64,000 nucleotides of DNA from contig NC_089446.1 in assembly GCF_026210795.1 (NCBI RefSeq), positions 1,889,001-1,953,000 of the forward strand, given 5' to 3'. The translations under genes were made by a program, and so were the position numbers. This document shows positions 1-12,278 of this stretch, piece by piece (position 1 is the first letter of the stretch; each line of letters opens with the position of its first letter). Source of the DNA: Rhizophagus irregularis. Taxonomy: Eukaryota; Glomeromycota; Glomeromycetes; Glomerales; Glomeraceae. Under the pieces are notes generated by a model. It was not told the origin of the DNA, ran no database searches, and was given only the letters and a program-made list of their open reading frames with translations.

Positions 1-977
1 ATTAGGATTTAAGTACGTTTCACATATGCTAATCGCATACGCTATTTGTGTTTTTGAGGGATTTTTATTTTCTTTTCGCAACTTATCAATTATCAGCAAC
101 ATATATGTCGTAGGTTGCCCATCTTTAACCTTTTTAAATAGGTTGTTGTAACATCTTTTCACCTCCGCCTTACTCTTCCATTTCTGAATCTTTGACGGAC
201 TAGCCTGAGTGTTAATAGACGGTAATTTATGCCCAGTCGCTTCGAAAACAGAATACATAACGTCTTTAACTCTAGACGTGAACGTCCCTCGTATGCTTCT
301 ATGTTGTTGTACTAACTATTAAAAAAAAATGTTAGTATGAAATTTAATAAAATTCATAATTGCTTTAACTTACAGTCGGGGCAATTTTTTTTTCGAAAAA
401 AAATAATCCATTGATTTTTTTTGAACTGGCGCATAAATTCCGGATTTTCATCTTTTAAATATTTTTCGGTAGCGAGTTTGTACTCGTCTTGCGAAGGATA
501 AACAAAATTTTCAAATAAAATTTTCGACACCTTCTTAACGAGCTCCTAATCAAACGAGGTTAGCATTTCAGGTTTACATTAAATAATATTCATCTTTATT
601 ACCTTTACATATCTTTCCGGATCTATTGTATTATTATTATTTTTGTTATTATCGTTGAGCTTTTTTTCTATGCTCGAGAGACGGGTTTCAAGATTTTTTT
701 GTCCGGTGATAAGAACTTCAAGCTTAGAAATTATCTGCGAATTGGTTCTTAATAGTTTTTCTATTGTTTTTTTATTAACTTTAACAATAAAATATAATTT
801 AACTATATATTATATAATTTCTTTTATAAAGAATATGATACATATTATGTCATATATACCATCAACACTATCATCGGATATTCTCACTCGCTTCTCAGCT
901 TCGCTACCCTCAGTACTACGTTTTGAAAATCTTTCATTATCGTCAATTCTTCGTTTCTCGCCACGCTTTGTAGCCAT
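1..977 (-). CDS. Spliced hypothetical protein, 5' part, runs off the window
   Basis: Not recognised. On the minus strand four exons join in one frame: 977-860, 760-603, 545-374 and 311 to beyond 1. Every boundary is GT-AG and the phases agree. The start is the ATG at 977, opening with the basic stretch MATKRGEKRRIDD. Exon 2 carries a coiled-coil-like segment and an Asn-rich run (NDNNKNNNN). Exon 4 is Lys-rich with alternating hydrophobics (YMLLIIDKLRKENKN) and is still open at base 1. About 250 residues are visible. The stretch has more C and G at synonymous sites than its AT-rich surroundings, which supports real coding sequence. It may be a nuclear or DNA-binding protein, or part of a mobile-element gene. 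No domain was identified. Confidence 0.6.
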
Positions 978-999
978 TATGATAATAAATTTGAAACGA

Positions 1000-1616
1000 A
1001 AATATGAGAAAAAAGGAGGAAATATATGAGAAAAAAGAGGAAATATATGAGAAAAAGGTGAACTAGAAAATTCGAAAAGGATGAGGAAAAAGGGGGAAAT
1101 ACATGAATCAGAAATTCAGAAAAAGGAGGCAAGCTGTCATAAGGTAATTTCCGCCATTCTATACTAAAAAAGAAAAAAAACTTGCGAAATATTGCGAAAA
1201 ATGGATGAACTAATGCGAAATATTACGAAAAATGAATGTACTAATGCAAAAATTTTGCATCGTGATATTACGAAAAAATATTGTAACACTTTTATAAGAG
1301 AACTTTAAAAAAAAACTCTCGTAAAAGCACATAGTACAATCGAAATATTAATCAAATCCAATTTATAAAAAAATAACATGTTACACATGTTGGGGCTTTT
1401 ATGCATGGAAAAAAAAAGTTGCAGCCAGTGAACTCATTTGGCTGATCAGATTGATAGTGATCTTGAGCGCTTATAACCTGATTATCGCATAAATTTGTGG
1501 CTGATCATCCGTCCATTATTGTAAAAGTGATTTGCCGTGTTAAGCCAATAAATTTGCGGCTGATTATCGATGATTAGCCGATTGAATAAGCCATACGAAT
1601 TCTTACAGCCCGTTAC
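1000..1616. other. Intergenic, short repeats
   Basis: No gene seen. Positions 1005-1110 repeat GAGAAAAAAGGAGGAAATAT-like units. Between 1435 and 1580 a motif resembling AAATTTGTGGCTGATCA recurs imperfectly, and related short motifs lie beyond the hairpin element at 1840-1920. Confidence 0.4.
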
Positions 1617-1829
1617 AGCAAATTCAAAATATGCGAAACACTCAGCACTTTTGCTGTCAGATTCACTTGGCAGGTTGCCGGCAAATTGAAATAGTAAATA
1701 AAATAATAAACAATATTTATATGGTACATCATAGACTTGTTACATTTATTTTTAGATTTGCCAACCCACGAACTCGGCAAGTTCCCGACAGCAAAATTGC
1801 TGAGTGTTTCGCATATTTTAAATTTTGCT
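1617..1829. mobile_element. Hairpin MITE with long inverted repeats
   Basis: The left arm (about 1617-1692, beginning AGCAAATTCAAAATATGCG) is the near reverse complement of the right arm (about 1755-1829). Both contain GCGAAACACTCAGCA and TTTTGCTGTC. A single-stranded copy would fold into a stem of roughly 70 bp with a 60-base AT-rich loop. It encodes nothing; open frames on both strands here are a by-product of the palindrome. It is a non-autonomous DNA-transposon-type repeat, superfamily not determined because the target duplication is unclear. Confidence 0.7.
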
Positions 1830-2078
1830 ATAATGCGTAAAATTGCGAATGATTCCGCGATATTAGCCACCAGATTCTTACAGCCAGTTCCATTCATTAA
1901 TGCGTAAATTTGCGTAGTCATGTCTATTCAAATAACTCAATCAATTGTAATCCATTCAATTAATTCATTAAATTTTTACAATGAATTTGCAATATAATTT
2001 TATTAGCACACATAATCTCATATAAATTAAATAGTGAATTGATACTTTTCATCAAATTTGACGCGTTAATTTAGTAAT

Positions 2079-5060
2079 ATGAGTTTCAAATGCCCCCTTT
2101 GTATGCGAATATTCAGTCAACGCTTTGCATATACTCAACACGCCCAAAAATGCTTAAAAAATGTAGAAGTAGAAGTAGAAGATGATGATGATAATAATGA
2201 TAGTGAAAAATATAGCAGTGAAATGGATACAAGAAGTAATCTAAGTAGTGAATATGAAAATGATAAAGTTGAGGTAATTATGTTATTCCAGATTATTCTT
2301 TTTAAAGAAAAAGCTCAAATTATACTAACTCATTTTGGTTTATAATTTTAGGTGGATGATCGATAATAATGTACAAAATATGTCATTTGACAGTATTGGA
2401 AGTGCAATATCAGAGATGAGCCTTGAAGATAGTAACTTTGAAAATATATTAGATTCATCTGAAGAGCCTGAAATTTTTGAAGAACCCAAAAATCTCAATA
2501 CCAAAACTTGCACAGAATTTCCTAATGATGCTTATAAAGATCTAATGTTATTAGTAACGAAATATAAAATAAACAATAAAGGTGGTAATGAAATAATACG
2601 TTTTTTTAATAAACATTCAAATCTTACAGAATCACCATTACCAAAAAATATTGAACAGGGACGAGCATTTATGAATAATATGAAGTTTTCTAATTTAGAA
2701 TTTAGTAAAGTTCTTATAACAAAACATAAGGATAAAGATTATTTTCTTTATTATCAAAACTTAATACAGTGCATCAAAAATATCTTAACTGTTCCTGACA
2801 TAACACAAAATTTTGCGCTATCTTACGAAAACTATGAGGTAAATAGTAAATATTAGTTAATTCAATAATTTAAATAATATTTATTTTAATTTATTTATAT
2901 TATTTTATAGTATAATAGAGAAAGTATTTACAGTGAACAAAACACTGGAAAATGGTGGAAAACTACGCAAGAATCCTTACCTACTGGTTCCAAATTATTA
3001 TCAATTATTTTATATTCAGATGCAACAACTACAGATACATTAGGAAAAAGTCAATTGCATCCAATATATATTTCATTAGGCAATATCCCAATATGGCGTC
3101 GTAATAAACAGGATGCAAAGCAACTTTTGGGATATTTACCAATTTTAGAAGCTGCAAATAAAGATCTGGTTCGTGATACCTTTCATAAATCTTTACGTCA
3201 TTTACTAGAACCAATTATTTTATTAAAAGATGGTATAGACCTTTTTATAAATAATGAAAATACCTGGTTTTATCCTAGAGTTTCAACTATTATTGCAGAT
3301 TGGCCAGAAGCCGCAAGTTTTTGTTTAGTTTATAAATCCTCCAATTCAAGCCTTCCATGTCACTCCTGTTTAATTAAAAGGGACAATCTTGCAAATATAA
3401 ACTTATCGGTTAATGATGTAATACTAAGAACTCATGATGAAATGCGTAAATATTTTGAAAATGATACACAAAAATCTGTTTGCATAGAATCTGTACCTAA
3501 TTTTTTTTGGGATTTGCCGTAAGTATGCAAAAGTAGAAATAATTATAATAACATATATATATATTAATTATAAATATTTATATTATCAAGGAATATAAAT
3601 ATCTACTTGGCTACTGTTCCTGACAGAATGCATCATTTAGATTTGGGTTTATTTCGTTATCAAATTATCTTCACGTGCGATATCTTAAAATTGCAACATG
3701 TTAATGGTAATAAATTAGTTGAAGAAGTAGATCGCCGTCTAGCAGCAATTCCACGTTTTCCCGCCATTAAAATTTTTTCCAATGGACTGCAGTCAATTGC
3801 AAGATTAACTGCTAATGAATATCGAAGTTTGATGAAAGTCATGATATTTGTTATTGATAATTTATATGATGAAAATAATAACGAAGTAGATAATTTTGTA
3901 AATAATGATGATCTTGTGAAATTGTACGAATATTGGAATGAAATGTATATTTTAAGTAGATATGAAGAATTTAGTGAAAGTGACTTGGAGAAATTTAATG
4001 TATGTATTAAAATTTTAGTAAAATCGAAAATTTAAATTAAATAAATTAAATTAACATTTAAATTTTAGGATGCAATACATAGATGGGCGCGGATGTTTGT
4101 CAAGGCTTTTAAATTTGTTTCTCCTTCCAATTTGAAGTTGCCTAAATTGCATTCATGGGTTTATCACATTATTGACTCAATACGATCTTATGGCGCAATA
4201 AATGGCTATACCACAGAAACTTACGAAAGTCTTCACAAATATTTCGTTAAAATACCCTACCGAATTAGCAATAAAAAAGATGTCGAACCTCAGCTTTTAC
4301 GAACTGTAAGTATTTGGAAATTTATTTATTGTATATATTTATTATATAACTTAAGATGGAAATTAAATTAATAGATAAAACGTCAAGCAATATCTATTAG
4401 AATGTCTTAACATTCAGTGAATCCGGCAAAAACACCTCGCACTTGTAAATTTTCTGCAAGACTCTTTGATTTCTCTTTACAAGATGCAAATACATTTTTT
4501 AATGAAAAAAAGATTCCGTAGACAATAAAATGCAGACCGGTTTTGCTAGATTTATAAGTTGTCTGGATTCATATCTAGATTTACTTGATGGGTTCACAAT
4601 TATTATTGGAAACCCGAATAAACATATACGGATCGGTAATACTGGAAAATGGTGCCATAATGCGTGCCACAAACAGGTATCATAATAAAGTATGGTTTAG
4701 CGACATAGCTATTTCAATGGATTCTGAAGAATCAAATGATTATATATCAGACAAAGGACTTTGTTATGGACAGGTATTTTTCCAATTTATGTAATAATTT
4801 ATTATAAAGTATTAATAAATATTTATTATTTATAGGCCTTATTGTTAGCAGAAGTATTAACAGACCCACCGCTAAATCTCGCATTAATTCAATGGTACGA
4901 TTTTAAATCTAAAAGGAACCCATATTTATATGGATGTCCTCACTTAAAATTGATAGAATTATATAACTTTGTAGCTATAGAGTCTATACATGGTGTCGTT
5001 CACATAGTACTCCGATTTGATAAACAAAATGAATATTTCGTAAATAAATATATTTTTTAG
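2079..5060 (+). pseudogene. Plavaka-like transposase, spliced, with breaks
   Basis: A DNA transposase resembling fungal Plavaka elements (CACTA-related). Exons: 2079-2273, 2352-2838, 2911-3518, 3591-3999, 4069-4305, then a damaged stretch, 4585-4773 and 4836-5060. The N-terminus is a C2H2 finger (CPLC, then HAQKC). Plavaka-type landmarks follow: YSDATTTDTLG, HPIYISLGNIP, IIADWP with a nearby CHSC, MHHLDLGLF, ETYESLHK, and a C-terminus with LALIQWYDFK and YGCPHLKL. The aspartates in YSDA and IADWP and the glutamate of ETYE are the candidate catalytic residues (inference). Breaks: exon 1 does not join exon 2 in frame at the obvious sites, and a stop occurs near 4408 followed by a frame change. 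Most introns are phase 0 and 60-80 bp. The terminal inverted repeats were not located. Confidence 0.8.
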
Positions 5061-5920
5061 TCACTTGATATAGGAGTTTTGATTTATTTTAATAAAATTA
5101 TATTCTTAAAGAATTTATGGTCACGTTTCCCATATCATAAATAAAATGCAGATTTATTTATTTAATTATTAACAACACGGGTGTGCGACATAAATAAATC
5201 GTGACTGAAATTTGTGTTCAATTTGTGTTCAATTTGTGTTGATAATTCTGGTAAAAAATTATTAATTTTGGCCAAATTTCGTTAAATTTGTTAAATTTGT
5301 GTTGAGTTTGTGTTGAATTTGTGTTGCGTAATTTTTTATTTATCACAGGGGATGATATTTAGTAATTGCATGTACGACGTACAAGATTTTTTTTTATGAT
5401 TTTTTTAAGAAATGTACGCAAAATATTTAATCAGAATATAATTGTTTTATTTTTAAATATGATATATTGATGATTTTTTTTTAAAAAAAAAATTGATTTT
5501 TTTAAAATTCAATAGAATGTGCTAATAATAAATTGGTTTATTTTTAAATATAATATATTGATATTTATATTTAAATAACCAAAACATGTACATGATTTTT
5601 AATTATTTTTAATTGAAATCATGTACATGATTTTTAATTATTTTTAATTGAAATCAAACTAAGATTTTTTTTTTAAAAAAAAATTAAAATAAATTAAGTG
5701 ATTTATATTTATATTTAGAATCATGATATTTATATTTAGATAATCCATATCCGCATGAGATTTAATTAATATGTTTAATGATGAAAAGTCTAATAAATTA
5801 AATTTTAATTGAAACGAGAAATAAAATCAAACCAAAGAGGTATTGTTCAAATTTTATTTAAAGTGACATTTTACGACTTTCTTTCAAATTTTTACTCATC
5901 CCAAAATCAAATTACTAATA
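5061..5920. repeat. AT-rich flank with short tandem repeats
   Basis: No gene seen. Positions 5210-5335 repeat AATTTGTGTT(C/G) several times. At 5585-5657 a 35-bp unit containing CATGTACATGATTTTTAATT is duplicated in tandem. The rest is AT-rich with long T and A runs. Confidence 0.6.
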
Positions 5921-6584
5921 ATGCCTCGCCACACACGTCATCGTTCCCACTATAACGTTCATTGGAACTGGGCTATGATGGACGAACTTGTTGACATACG
6001 CCGAGACAGAAACTGCGCCTACCACAATATTAATGGTAGAAGCCGCCAAGATTTTTGGGACTCTGTTGCCAATAGGTTCATATGACTAATATCTATAATT
6101 TCTTTAAGAAAGAATTTAAATTCAAATTAACCAATCCATTTAATTGAATCAGAATAAATAGAATATTTCGAACGAGGGTTTCCGGGCAACAGTGCAGCCA
6201 AAAGTGGAGGAACCTCGTCAGGGATTACCATGTAAGTAAATAAATAACATTACATTTATATAAATTAAATGTATTTACCGAATATTCAAACTGATTTTGA
6301 TATTTAGAACTATGTCCTTTATCGTAATGGTAACCCTGGGCGGCGGCTGTGGACGCGTACCGGCGTAAGATATTATCGCGAATTTAGAACGAGATTTTGG
6401 GAGAGGCCGGGTAATTATACTATAATAAAATTTATAATTAATATTTACGTTCATGTTTTAAATTTGATAAATTTGATCAATTTTAGTCACGCATGACGAT
6501 CGTAGGGCAAGGAGAAACTTACCTACGTATCGTAGAAGAAGAATTATTTTTATTTTTTTATTTTTTTATTTATTAAGTGAGTAG
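5921..6584 (+). CDS. Myb/SANT-like DNA-binding protein, four exons
   Basis: A complete small gene. Exons 5921-6075, 6162-6231, 6308-6410 and 6487-6584 join to 426 bases (141 residues plus stop) with matching phases and GT-AG introns. The start is the only plausible ATG, just upstream of conserved sequence. Residues about 15-75 have the spacing of a Myb/SANT-like (trihelix-type) domain: HWNWAMMDELVDIRRD, then SRQDFWDSVANR, then SGQQCSQKWRNLVRDY. The tail is Arg-rich (RRARRNLPTYRRRR) and ends in a hydrophobic run read from a T-rich tract, so the true stop may differ in the living gene. A nuclear DNA-binding role is likely. It could be a free host factor or the Myb-like accessory protein of a Harbinger-type transposon. 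No Harbinger transposase is seen nearby. Confidence 0.72.
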
Positions 6585-6919
6585 TGCGGCCCAGTCCGTA
6601 CCAAATATCGGCTGGAGACTCACGTTTTTTTTGGGCTGTGACTGATACTGACGTCCACGCCGTACAGCCTGGGTACTATTTTATAAAATAGTAGCGAACA
6701 AGTATCAAATGTGTATTTTTTTTATTAAGTTATAATAAAAATTAGAATTTACTTTAATTTTTAACATAAAAATTGTAAATAATAAAAAATTCGTAAATAA
6801 AAATAAATTTGCTTTCCCAAACTTAAAAAAAAAGGTGTTTATATAAAAGAAAAGGTGTTTATATTATTTTTGATTATTCAATAGTATCACATGCCCCTTG
6901 TATACGTTCTACTGCATAT
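6585..6919. other. Intergenic
   Basis: No gene seen. A GC-richer stretch at 6582-6670 follows the stop of the Myb/SANT-like gene, then a perfect 20-bp palindrome TACTATTTTATAAAATAGTA at about 6673-6692, then AT-rich sequence. Confidence 0.4.
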
Positions 6920-7480
6920 GCAGTTTACAATCTCGTAAATTTTCGAAATATTTCAACCGTAATATTACGCAGGTTTACAGTTTCGTAAATTTTCGAAATA
7001 TTTCAACCGTAATATTACGCAGGTTTACAGTTTCGTAAATTTGCAGAATATTTTGACCGTAATATTACGCAGGTTTACAGTTTCGTAAATTTGCAGAATA
7101 TTTTAACCGTAATATTACGCAGGTTTACAGTTTCGTAAATTTTCGAAATATTTCAACCGTAATATTACGCAGGTTTACAGTTTCGTAAATTTTTGAAATA
7201 TTTTAACCGTAATATTACGCAGGTTTACAGTTTCGTAAATTTTTGAAATATTTCAACCGTAATATTACGCAGGTTTACAGTTTCGTAAATTTTTGAAATA
7301 TTTTAACCGTAATATTACGCAGGTTTACAGTTTCGTAAATTTTCGAAATATTTCAACCGTAATATTACGCAGGTTTACAGTTTCGTAAATTTTCGAAATA
7401 TTTCAACCGTAATATTACGCAGGTTTACAGTTTCGTAAATTTGCAGAATATTTTGACCGTAATATTGCGTAAATCTTACG
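6920..7480. repeat. Minisatellite, 50-bp unit, about 11 copies
   Basis: The string AATATTACGC recurs exactly every 50 bases at 6961, 7011, 7061 and so on to 7411, with a variant at 7461. Each unit also contains GGTTTACAGTTTCGTAAAT. Units differ mainly at a short block that reads TTCGAAATATTTC, TTTGAAATATTTT or TGCAGAATATTTT, and the variants are interspersed. Degenerate units with CGTAAACTTACG continue to about 7630. The array ends next to the 5' break of LINE copy A. Confidence 0.92.
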
Positions 7481-7647
7481 ATATTGAAAACTCACGTAAT
7501 ATTTTAACCGTAATATCACATAAATCTTACGAAATTGTAAACTTACGTAATATTTTGAAATTTTTCGAAATATTATGCCATAAACTTTCGTAAACTTACA
7601 AAATCGTAAACTTACGCAATTTTTCGCGCTATAAAATTTCCTGATGC

Positions 7648-10120
7648 TACTTTATTAACTTCTCCTGATGCTATTGATCAAGAAGTTATTGAACATTTTC
7701 AAAATTTTGTTCCAATTACTTCTACTCCTCCTTCTTCTATACAGGATTTGCCTGAACGATGGTCTAACGCTTATGCACCACTTGCTGATGTTTCTCCAGC
7801 TATTTTTGATTCACTAATGGATCCTCCTACCCTTGATGAATGGTCCTCAACAATTTCCTCCATGCCTAATGACAAAGCCTCAGGTCCTTCTATGATCTCG
7901 TATGAGATGTTGAAACACCTAGGTCCTTCTGTTTTTACTTTGCTTTTCAATTTAATTTGTGCCTGTTTATCAGAGGCTAATATCCCCGATTTATGGAGAC
8001 AAGCTACTGTTTTTCCTATTCCTAAACCGCATAAATGGAAATGCCAACTTAAAAATACACGTCCTATCACTTTATTGGAGGTGATTCGTAAGGCTTTGGT
8101 TAAACTTTTTTATAATCGTTTGGCTCCTTTGCTTGCTTCCCACCATGTTCTCCAAGGTGGTAATTTCGCAGGTTTACCTGGATGTTCCTGCCGTGATCCT
8201 ATTATTACTCTAGAATCCATTATCCATGATTCAGTAGTCACTAAACAACCCTTGTGGATTCTTTCTCAAGACATTTCAAAAGCATTTGACTCTGTAGATT
8301 TATCTATGTTGCGTTTTGCTCATCAACATTTACGTTTACTTCAAAATGCAATTCAATTCTTACTTTCTTTATTTATGTCACGTTCTAATCGTGTCATTAC
8401 TGCACATGGCCCTACTCCACCATATAGAGTTAAAATTGGAATAGATCAAGGTGAAGTTATCTCTCCGCTTTTATGGGTTATTTATTTAGACCCTCTGCTT
8501 ACAACTCTCAGAAATGAGAAGAAAGACTCTTATTGTTTGGTTTCTCCATTGGCTCCCTACACTGCTCCATCAATTTCTTGCTCGCTGGATGTTTTAGAAA
8601 TTAATAATTTGGTGTTCATGGATGATTCTACTTTGATCTCTTCTTCTAAAGAAGGAATGGAACATATATTGTCTATTACTGAAGAATTTTATTGTTTAAA
8701 CAATACCTCAGCCAACTATAACAAATATGTTTTAGCCACCAATGCAGTTGCTGCTTCTCGTGACTTGTCTCCTATAGCCTTTAATTTGTCGACTTCATCG
8801 CTCAACTCCACACCCAATATTATTGTTACTCCTATCCCTATGTCCTCATCTTTCCAGTTTTTAGGAGTTTGGTTTAATATTAACGACTCTAGGAACTTTA
8901 TCCGACAACAACTTAAACGAGAATGTAATTCTTTTTCTGCTACTCTTTGCCCTGCGAAACTGACTGTCCAACAAGTGGTATATCTCTATAATACTGTTTT
9001 AATCCCAAAATTAAATTATCGGATGCAAGTTATGCATCTATCTGAGGCTGAATGTTCCACTATTACCTCTTCAGTTCGTGCCTTAGTTAAACACAAGGCC
9101 AAATTATCACGCTCTGTTCCTAATGTGGTGTTATATTTAACACATGCTTTGGGTTTGATCAATTTATTTTCATTCCAACAACAAAGTCATTTTACTAATT
9201 TATTTTTGTTAGCAAATTCTTCCTCTGTTTTTATGAAATCATTATTTAATTATAGGTTGCGATTTATTCAATTTTATTGTTTAATTCCTATTTCTCTTTT
9301 GATGGTTTTGGATTGGACTTGTTGGTCTTCTCTTATAATTTTTAAACAAGATTATATCGCTAATACTCTAGCTTCATTACTCTCAACTCTTTTTCGTTTA
9401 TCACACACTAATTTATCGTCTGTGCCTGATATAACTTACCCCAATGGTCATACTCCTATTTATCATTGTCTTTCTTTGGATGTGTTTAAAGCCAATTTAA
9501 CAAGACTTTGAAAACGTGGCCTTTTTTACCTTTCGCAACTCTTGACACCTCAAGGAACACATTTGCTCTCTTGGTCCATCATATATGCTAATTCTATTCA
9601 AAAGCGAGGTAACGCCCGTCTTCCCAATTGGTACAAAAATCTCTCTGCTAATGTCATGATTCCAGATAAACCTGGTTTGTTAAAAGACCGATTTATGATT
9701 GTACAACGACCTGTGAGCCTGATTGCAAAAGAACTTGCTCCTTGCATTCCTCCTTCTGGTTATAAAAAGAATTGGATTGTCACGATGAGTGATAATGGCC
9801 TTCCCTCATTTGGTAAACAGATTCAGATCCAACCTAAACGCTCTACTTGTACTATTGTACATTGGACTTCAGACTGCTTATCTCGTCCGAGCGAATTTAT
9901 TACTCTACGACCTTGTTCTGGCTGCGATTTAAATATAAATAAATCTTCCTATTCAAAGAAATCAGTTTGCTACTGGTTCTGTTTCTTGCTCCTATTCGGC
10001 CTCTCTTCGACAATCATGGATCTTACCTATGAAGAAATCATCCATTTTGAATCACACATCCAGCTTGACTGCTACGGTGTCGTGGGCGGAAATCATGGAC
10101 TTTGTTACTTTGTCTTGTAA
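7648..10120 (+). pseudogene. LINE A ORF2: reverse transcriptase and linker
   Basis: Reverse transcriptase region. Motifs in order: TRPITLLEVIRKALVK and GGNFAGLPG (fingers), LSQDISKAFDSVDL (motif A aspartate), GIDQGEVISPLLW (motif B) and LVFMDDSTL (motif C). The catalytic box is FMDD rather than the more usual F/YADD, in both copies. The frame stops at 9509-9511 with TGA where copy B has CGA, then continues in the same frame to 10120. A one-base insertion near 9960 puts the downstream part out of frame. Copied RNA would have been reverse transcribed at the nick; this copy cannot make a full protein. Confidence 0.9.
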
Positions 10121-10137
10121 TTCTTCAGTTCGCTCGA

Positions 10138-11697
10138 TGCTCGCTGCTGATATTCCCCCTGCTTCCTTTTGTTGTTGACCAGGCCTTGCTTACTCCACAT
10201 TTACTTACGGCTGGTGATGTTGCTGCATCATCATCGGTCGTGCTTTCTCCAGACTCTCAATATACCTTTTACACTGATGGTTCTCTTATCAATTTAGTAA
10301 CTAGTGATGTTTCTATGGGATGGGGCTGGGTTCAAATTGTCAAAGATTCTGGCTTTCTTAATTCCATTGCCACTTATAAGCGGAATATTATTTACGATTG
10401 GCCTTCTTCTTCTCGTGCTGAAGCTGCTGCTATTTATGCTGCCTTATCAGCCTCTCCTGTCAATTCTATTGTTCATATCTATACAGATTCACAGTCTTCT
10501 ATCGAGGGTCTGAAACATTGTTTCTTATCTGATTATTCAGATTCTCGTCTTTATTATAAGACTACCAATTTTGAACTTTGGGCCATCATTCAACAACTGA
10601 TTGTGGATAAACAACTTTCAGTTCTACCCTTTAAGGTTAAAGCTCACTCTAATTTTTATTGGAATGACTTTGCTGACTCTCTTGCCAATACTGCCCATAC
10701 ATCTGACGATGCTATTCTTATCTCCCGTCTCGATCTTGCCACAGTTCATGATTATATTATGTCTTATGATGACATAGTTTGTGAATCCAACCCGAGACAT
10801 CTATTTAAACAATATCATCAGATGTTGTATATGAAAGACCTTTTAGCTCTTTCTCGCTTCCATTTTATTTCTTTTTTAACAGATCCATCCCAATATGTGG
10901 TTGACTGGGTTCTTACCTGGCATACGTTAATGTTTCAACCCAAATTTGATAATTCCTTCACTAAGGAAAATGTCTCTAGACATCACACGTTGAAATTTCA
11001 ACTTTTTCTGGAAGACTTACCTACTTTGGAATCGTTGAAAAGAACACGATCTGATCTATACGTAGAGATTCTAACCTGTCGTTCTTGTGAAGACCACTTA
11101 GAAGATTTTATGCACTTATTTTTATGCAAAAAGCGCCGCGTTAAATTACACCAAATTTTAACGTCATATCTCCATCACCTTATCCAAAAAATTAAAGAAG
11201 CAGGTGATAATGCCAATTGTGATTACTCTTCTTCAATTAATAGAGTTACTTCCCTCCCTTGCTGAACTTTTTCATCAAACAACTGGTCTTCCTATAGTCT
11301 TGTTCGTGGCTGTTTGCCTACCGCCTTTCTGGAAGTTTTTGAAAACTTAGGTATTCCTCACCTCACTGCTATGAATGTGGTTGCTGCCATACATAACAAT
11401 TTTGTCAACAAATTCCGTAAACGAATTTGGAATCCGCGTTCGTATGATAAAGGATTATGGGAACATACGATGAACATTTCTTCAAAATTTAAACAATCTC
11501 CAAGGCCTAAAGGTTTGCCCAAATCTTCTTATTTACCTTACTCGTCTTTACCACCTCCGACCCATGTTAATTCACGTGACTCCGGAACCGATTGGTTAAA
11601 AAATTCGATGCAATATGAATTATCTTGGTTTAATCACATTTCGGGTTTTATGGGTCATCTAACGGTGCTACTTAATAACCGCTTTTGCAGGATGTAG
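10138..11697 (+). pseudogene. LINE A ORF2: RNase H and C-terminal zinc-binding region
   Basis: RNase H fold with its acidic residues in order: FYTDGSL, SRAEAAAIYAAL, HIYTDSQSS, then KAHS and NDFADSLA. This domain removes RNA from the RNA-DNA hybrid. Downstream a Cys/His cluster (LTCRSCEDHLEDF, HLFLCKK) matches the C-terminal finger of many LINE ORF2 proteins. One TGA at 11263-11265 interrupts the frame where copy B has TGG; the same frame then runs on to 11697. The domain order RT, RNase H, Cys/His finger argues for the Tad/I/LOA side of LINEs over L1 or CR1 (inference). Confidence 0.88.
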
Positions 11698-12278
11698 TGT
11701 CGATTTTAATAGTAGGCGTGTCATTCGTTATTTTGTTAGCATAGTTGCTTCTACTTTGGTTGGAATATATCAAGGGGGGAGATCTAGGAAGTGTTAGTAT
11801 TAGCGAATTTTCTTTTGAACTTTCTTTTAATTTTAATTTCTTTCTAGGAGACTATATAGCTTTGTTTTTAGTTAGTTTTTATTCTATTTTCTTTTCCTTT
11901 TCTTATATGTAAATTTGTAAAAGTTTGATAAATAATTAATAAAGATAAAGGCTACTATGCCATGTTTGCCCAAAAATGTGACTTAGATCCTGATCTGCTA
12001 ACTCTTTCTTGTAGATCCTTGGTCAAAAATTTCGCGAAAGAAATTTTTATTCTTCATATTAACACATCTCTTATTTTACTACTAAAATGCCTCCCAAAGG
12101 TAACAAAAAAGCTGGCAATAACTCTAACAGGGGACCTGCCAAACGTCAAGACAAACGAAACAAAAATAAAGACTCTGGCTCTGACGTTTTGAACTCAGAT
12201 AATGAACAAACAAACAATAAAAACAACCCTTCCAAACGTACCCGTACGCTCCCAGATAATCCTATGAAAGAAGACTAC

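Larger units (their letters stand above)
7647..11950 (+). mobile_element. LINE copy A, 5'-truncated non-LTR retrotransposon
   Basis: Homologous to LINE copy B from 19130 onward. It begins inside ORF2 upstream of the reverse transcriptase, so ORF1 and the endonuclease are missing. That is the usual result of incomplete target-primed reverse transcription. It keeps the RT, linker, RNase H, a Cys/His C-terminus and a 3' untranslated region ending in TAATTAATAAAG near 11945. Directly downstream the 5' untranslated region of copy B begins, so the two lie head to tail. The coding strand is rich in T and C in its third positions, unlike the AT-only flanks. Confidence 0.9.

Noticed and set aside
1613-1921. 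Overlapping open frames on both strands
   Set aside because: They are produced by the two arms of the hairpin MITE.
6920-7480. CRISPR-like look of regular 50-bp repeats
   Set aside because: The units are directly tandem with no unique spacers and the setting is eukaryotic. It is a minisatellite.
7771-8070. Minus-strand frame opposite the reverse transcriptase, with its twin at 19291-19575
   Set aside because: Shadow of the RT reading frame in both LINE copies.
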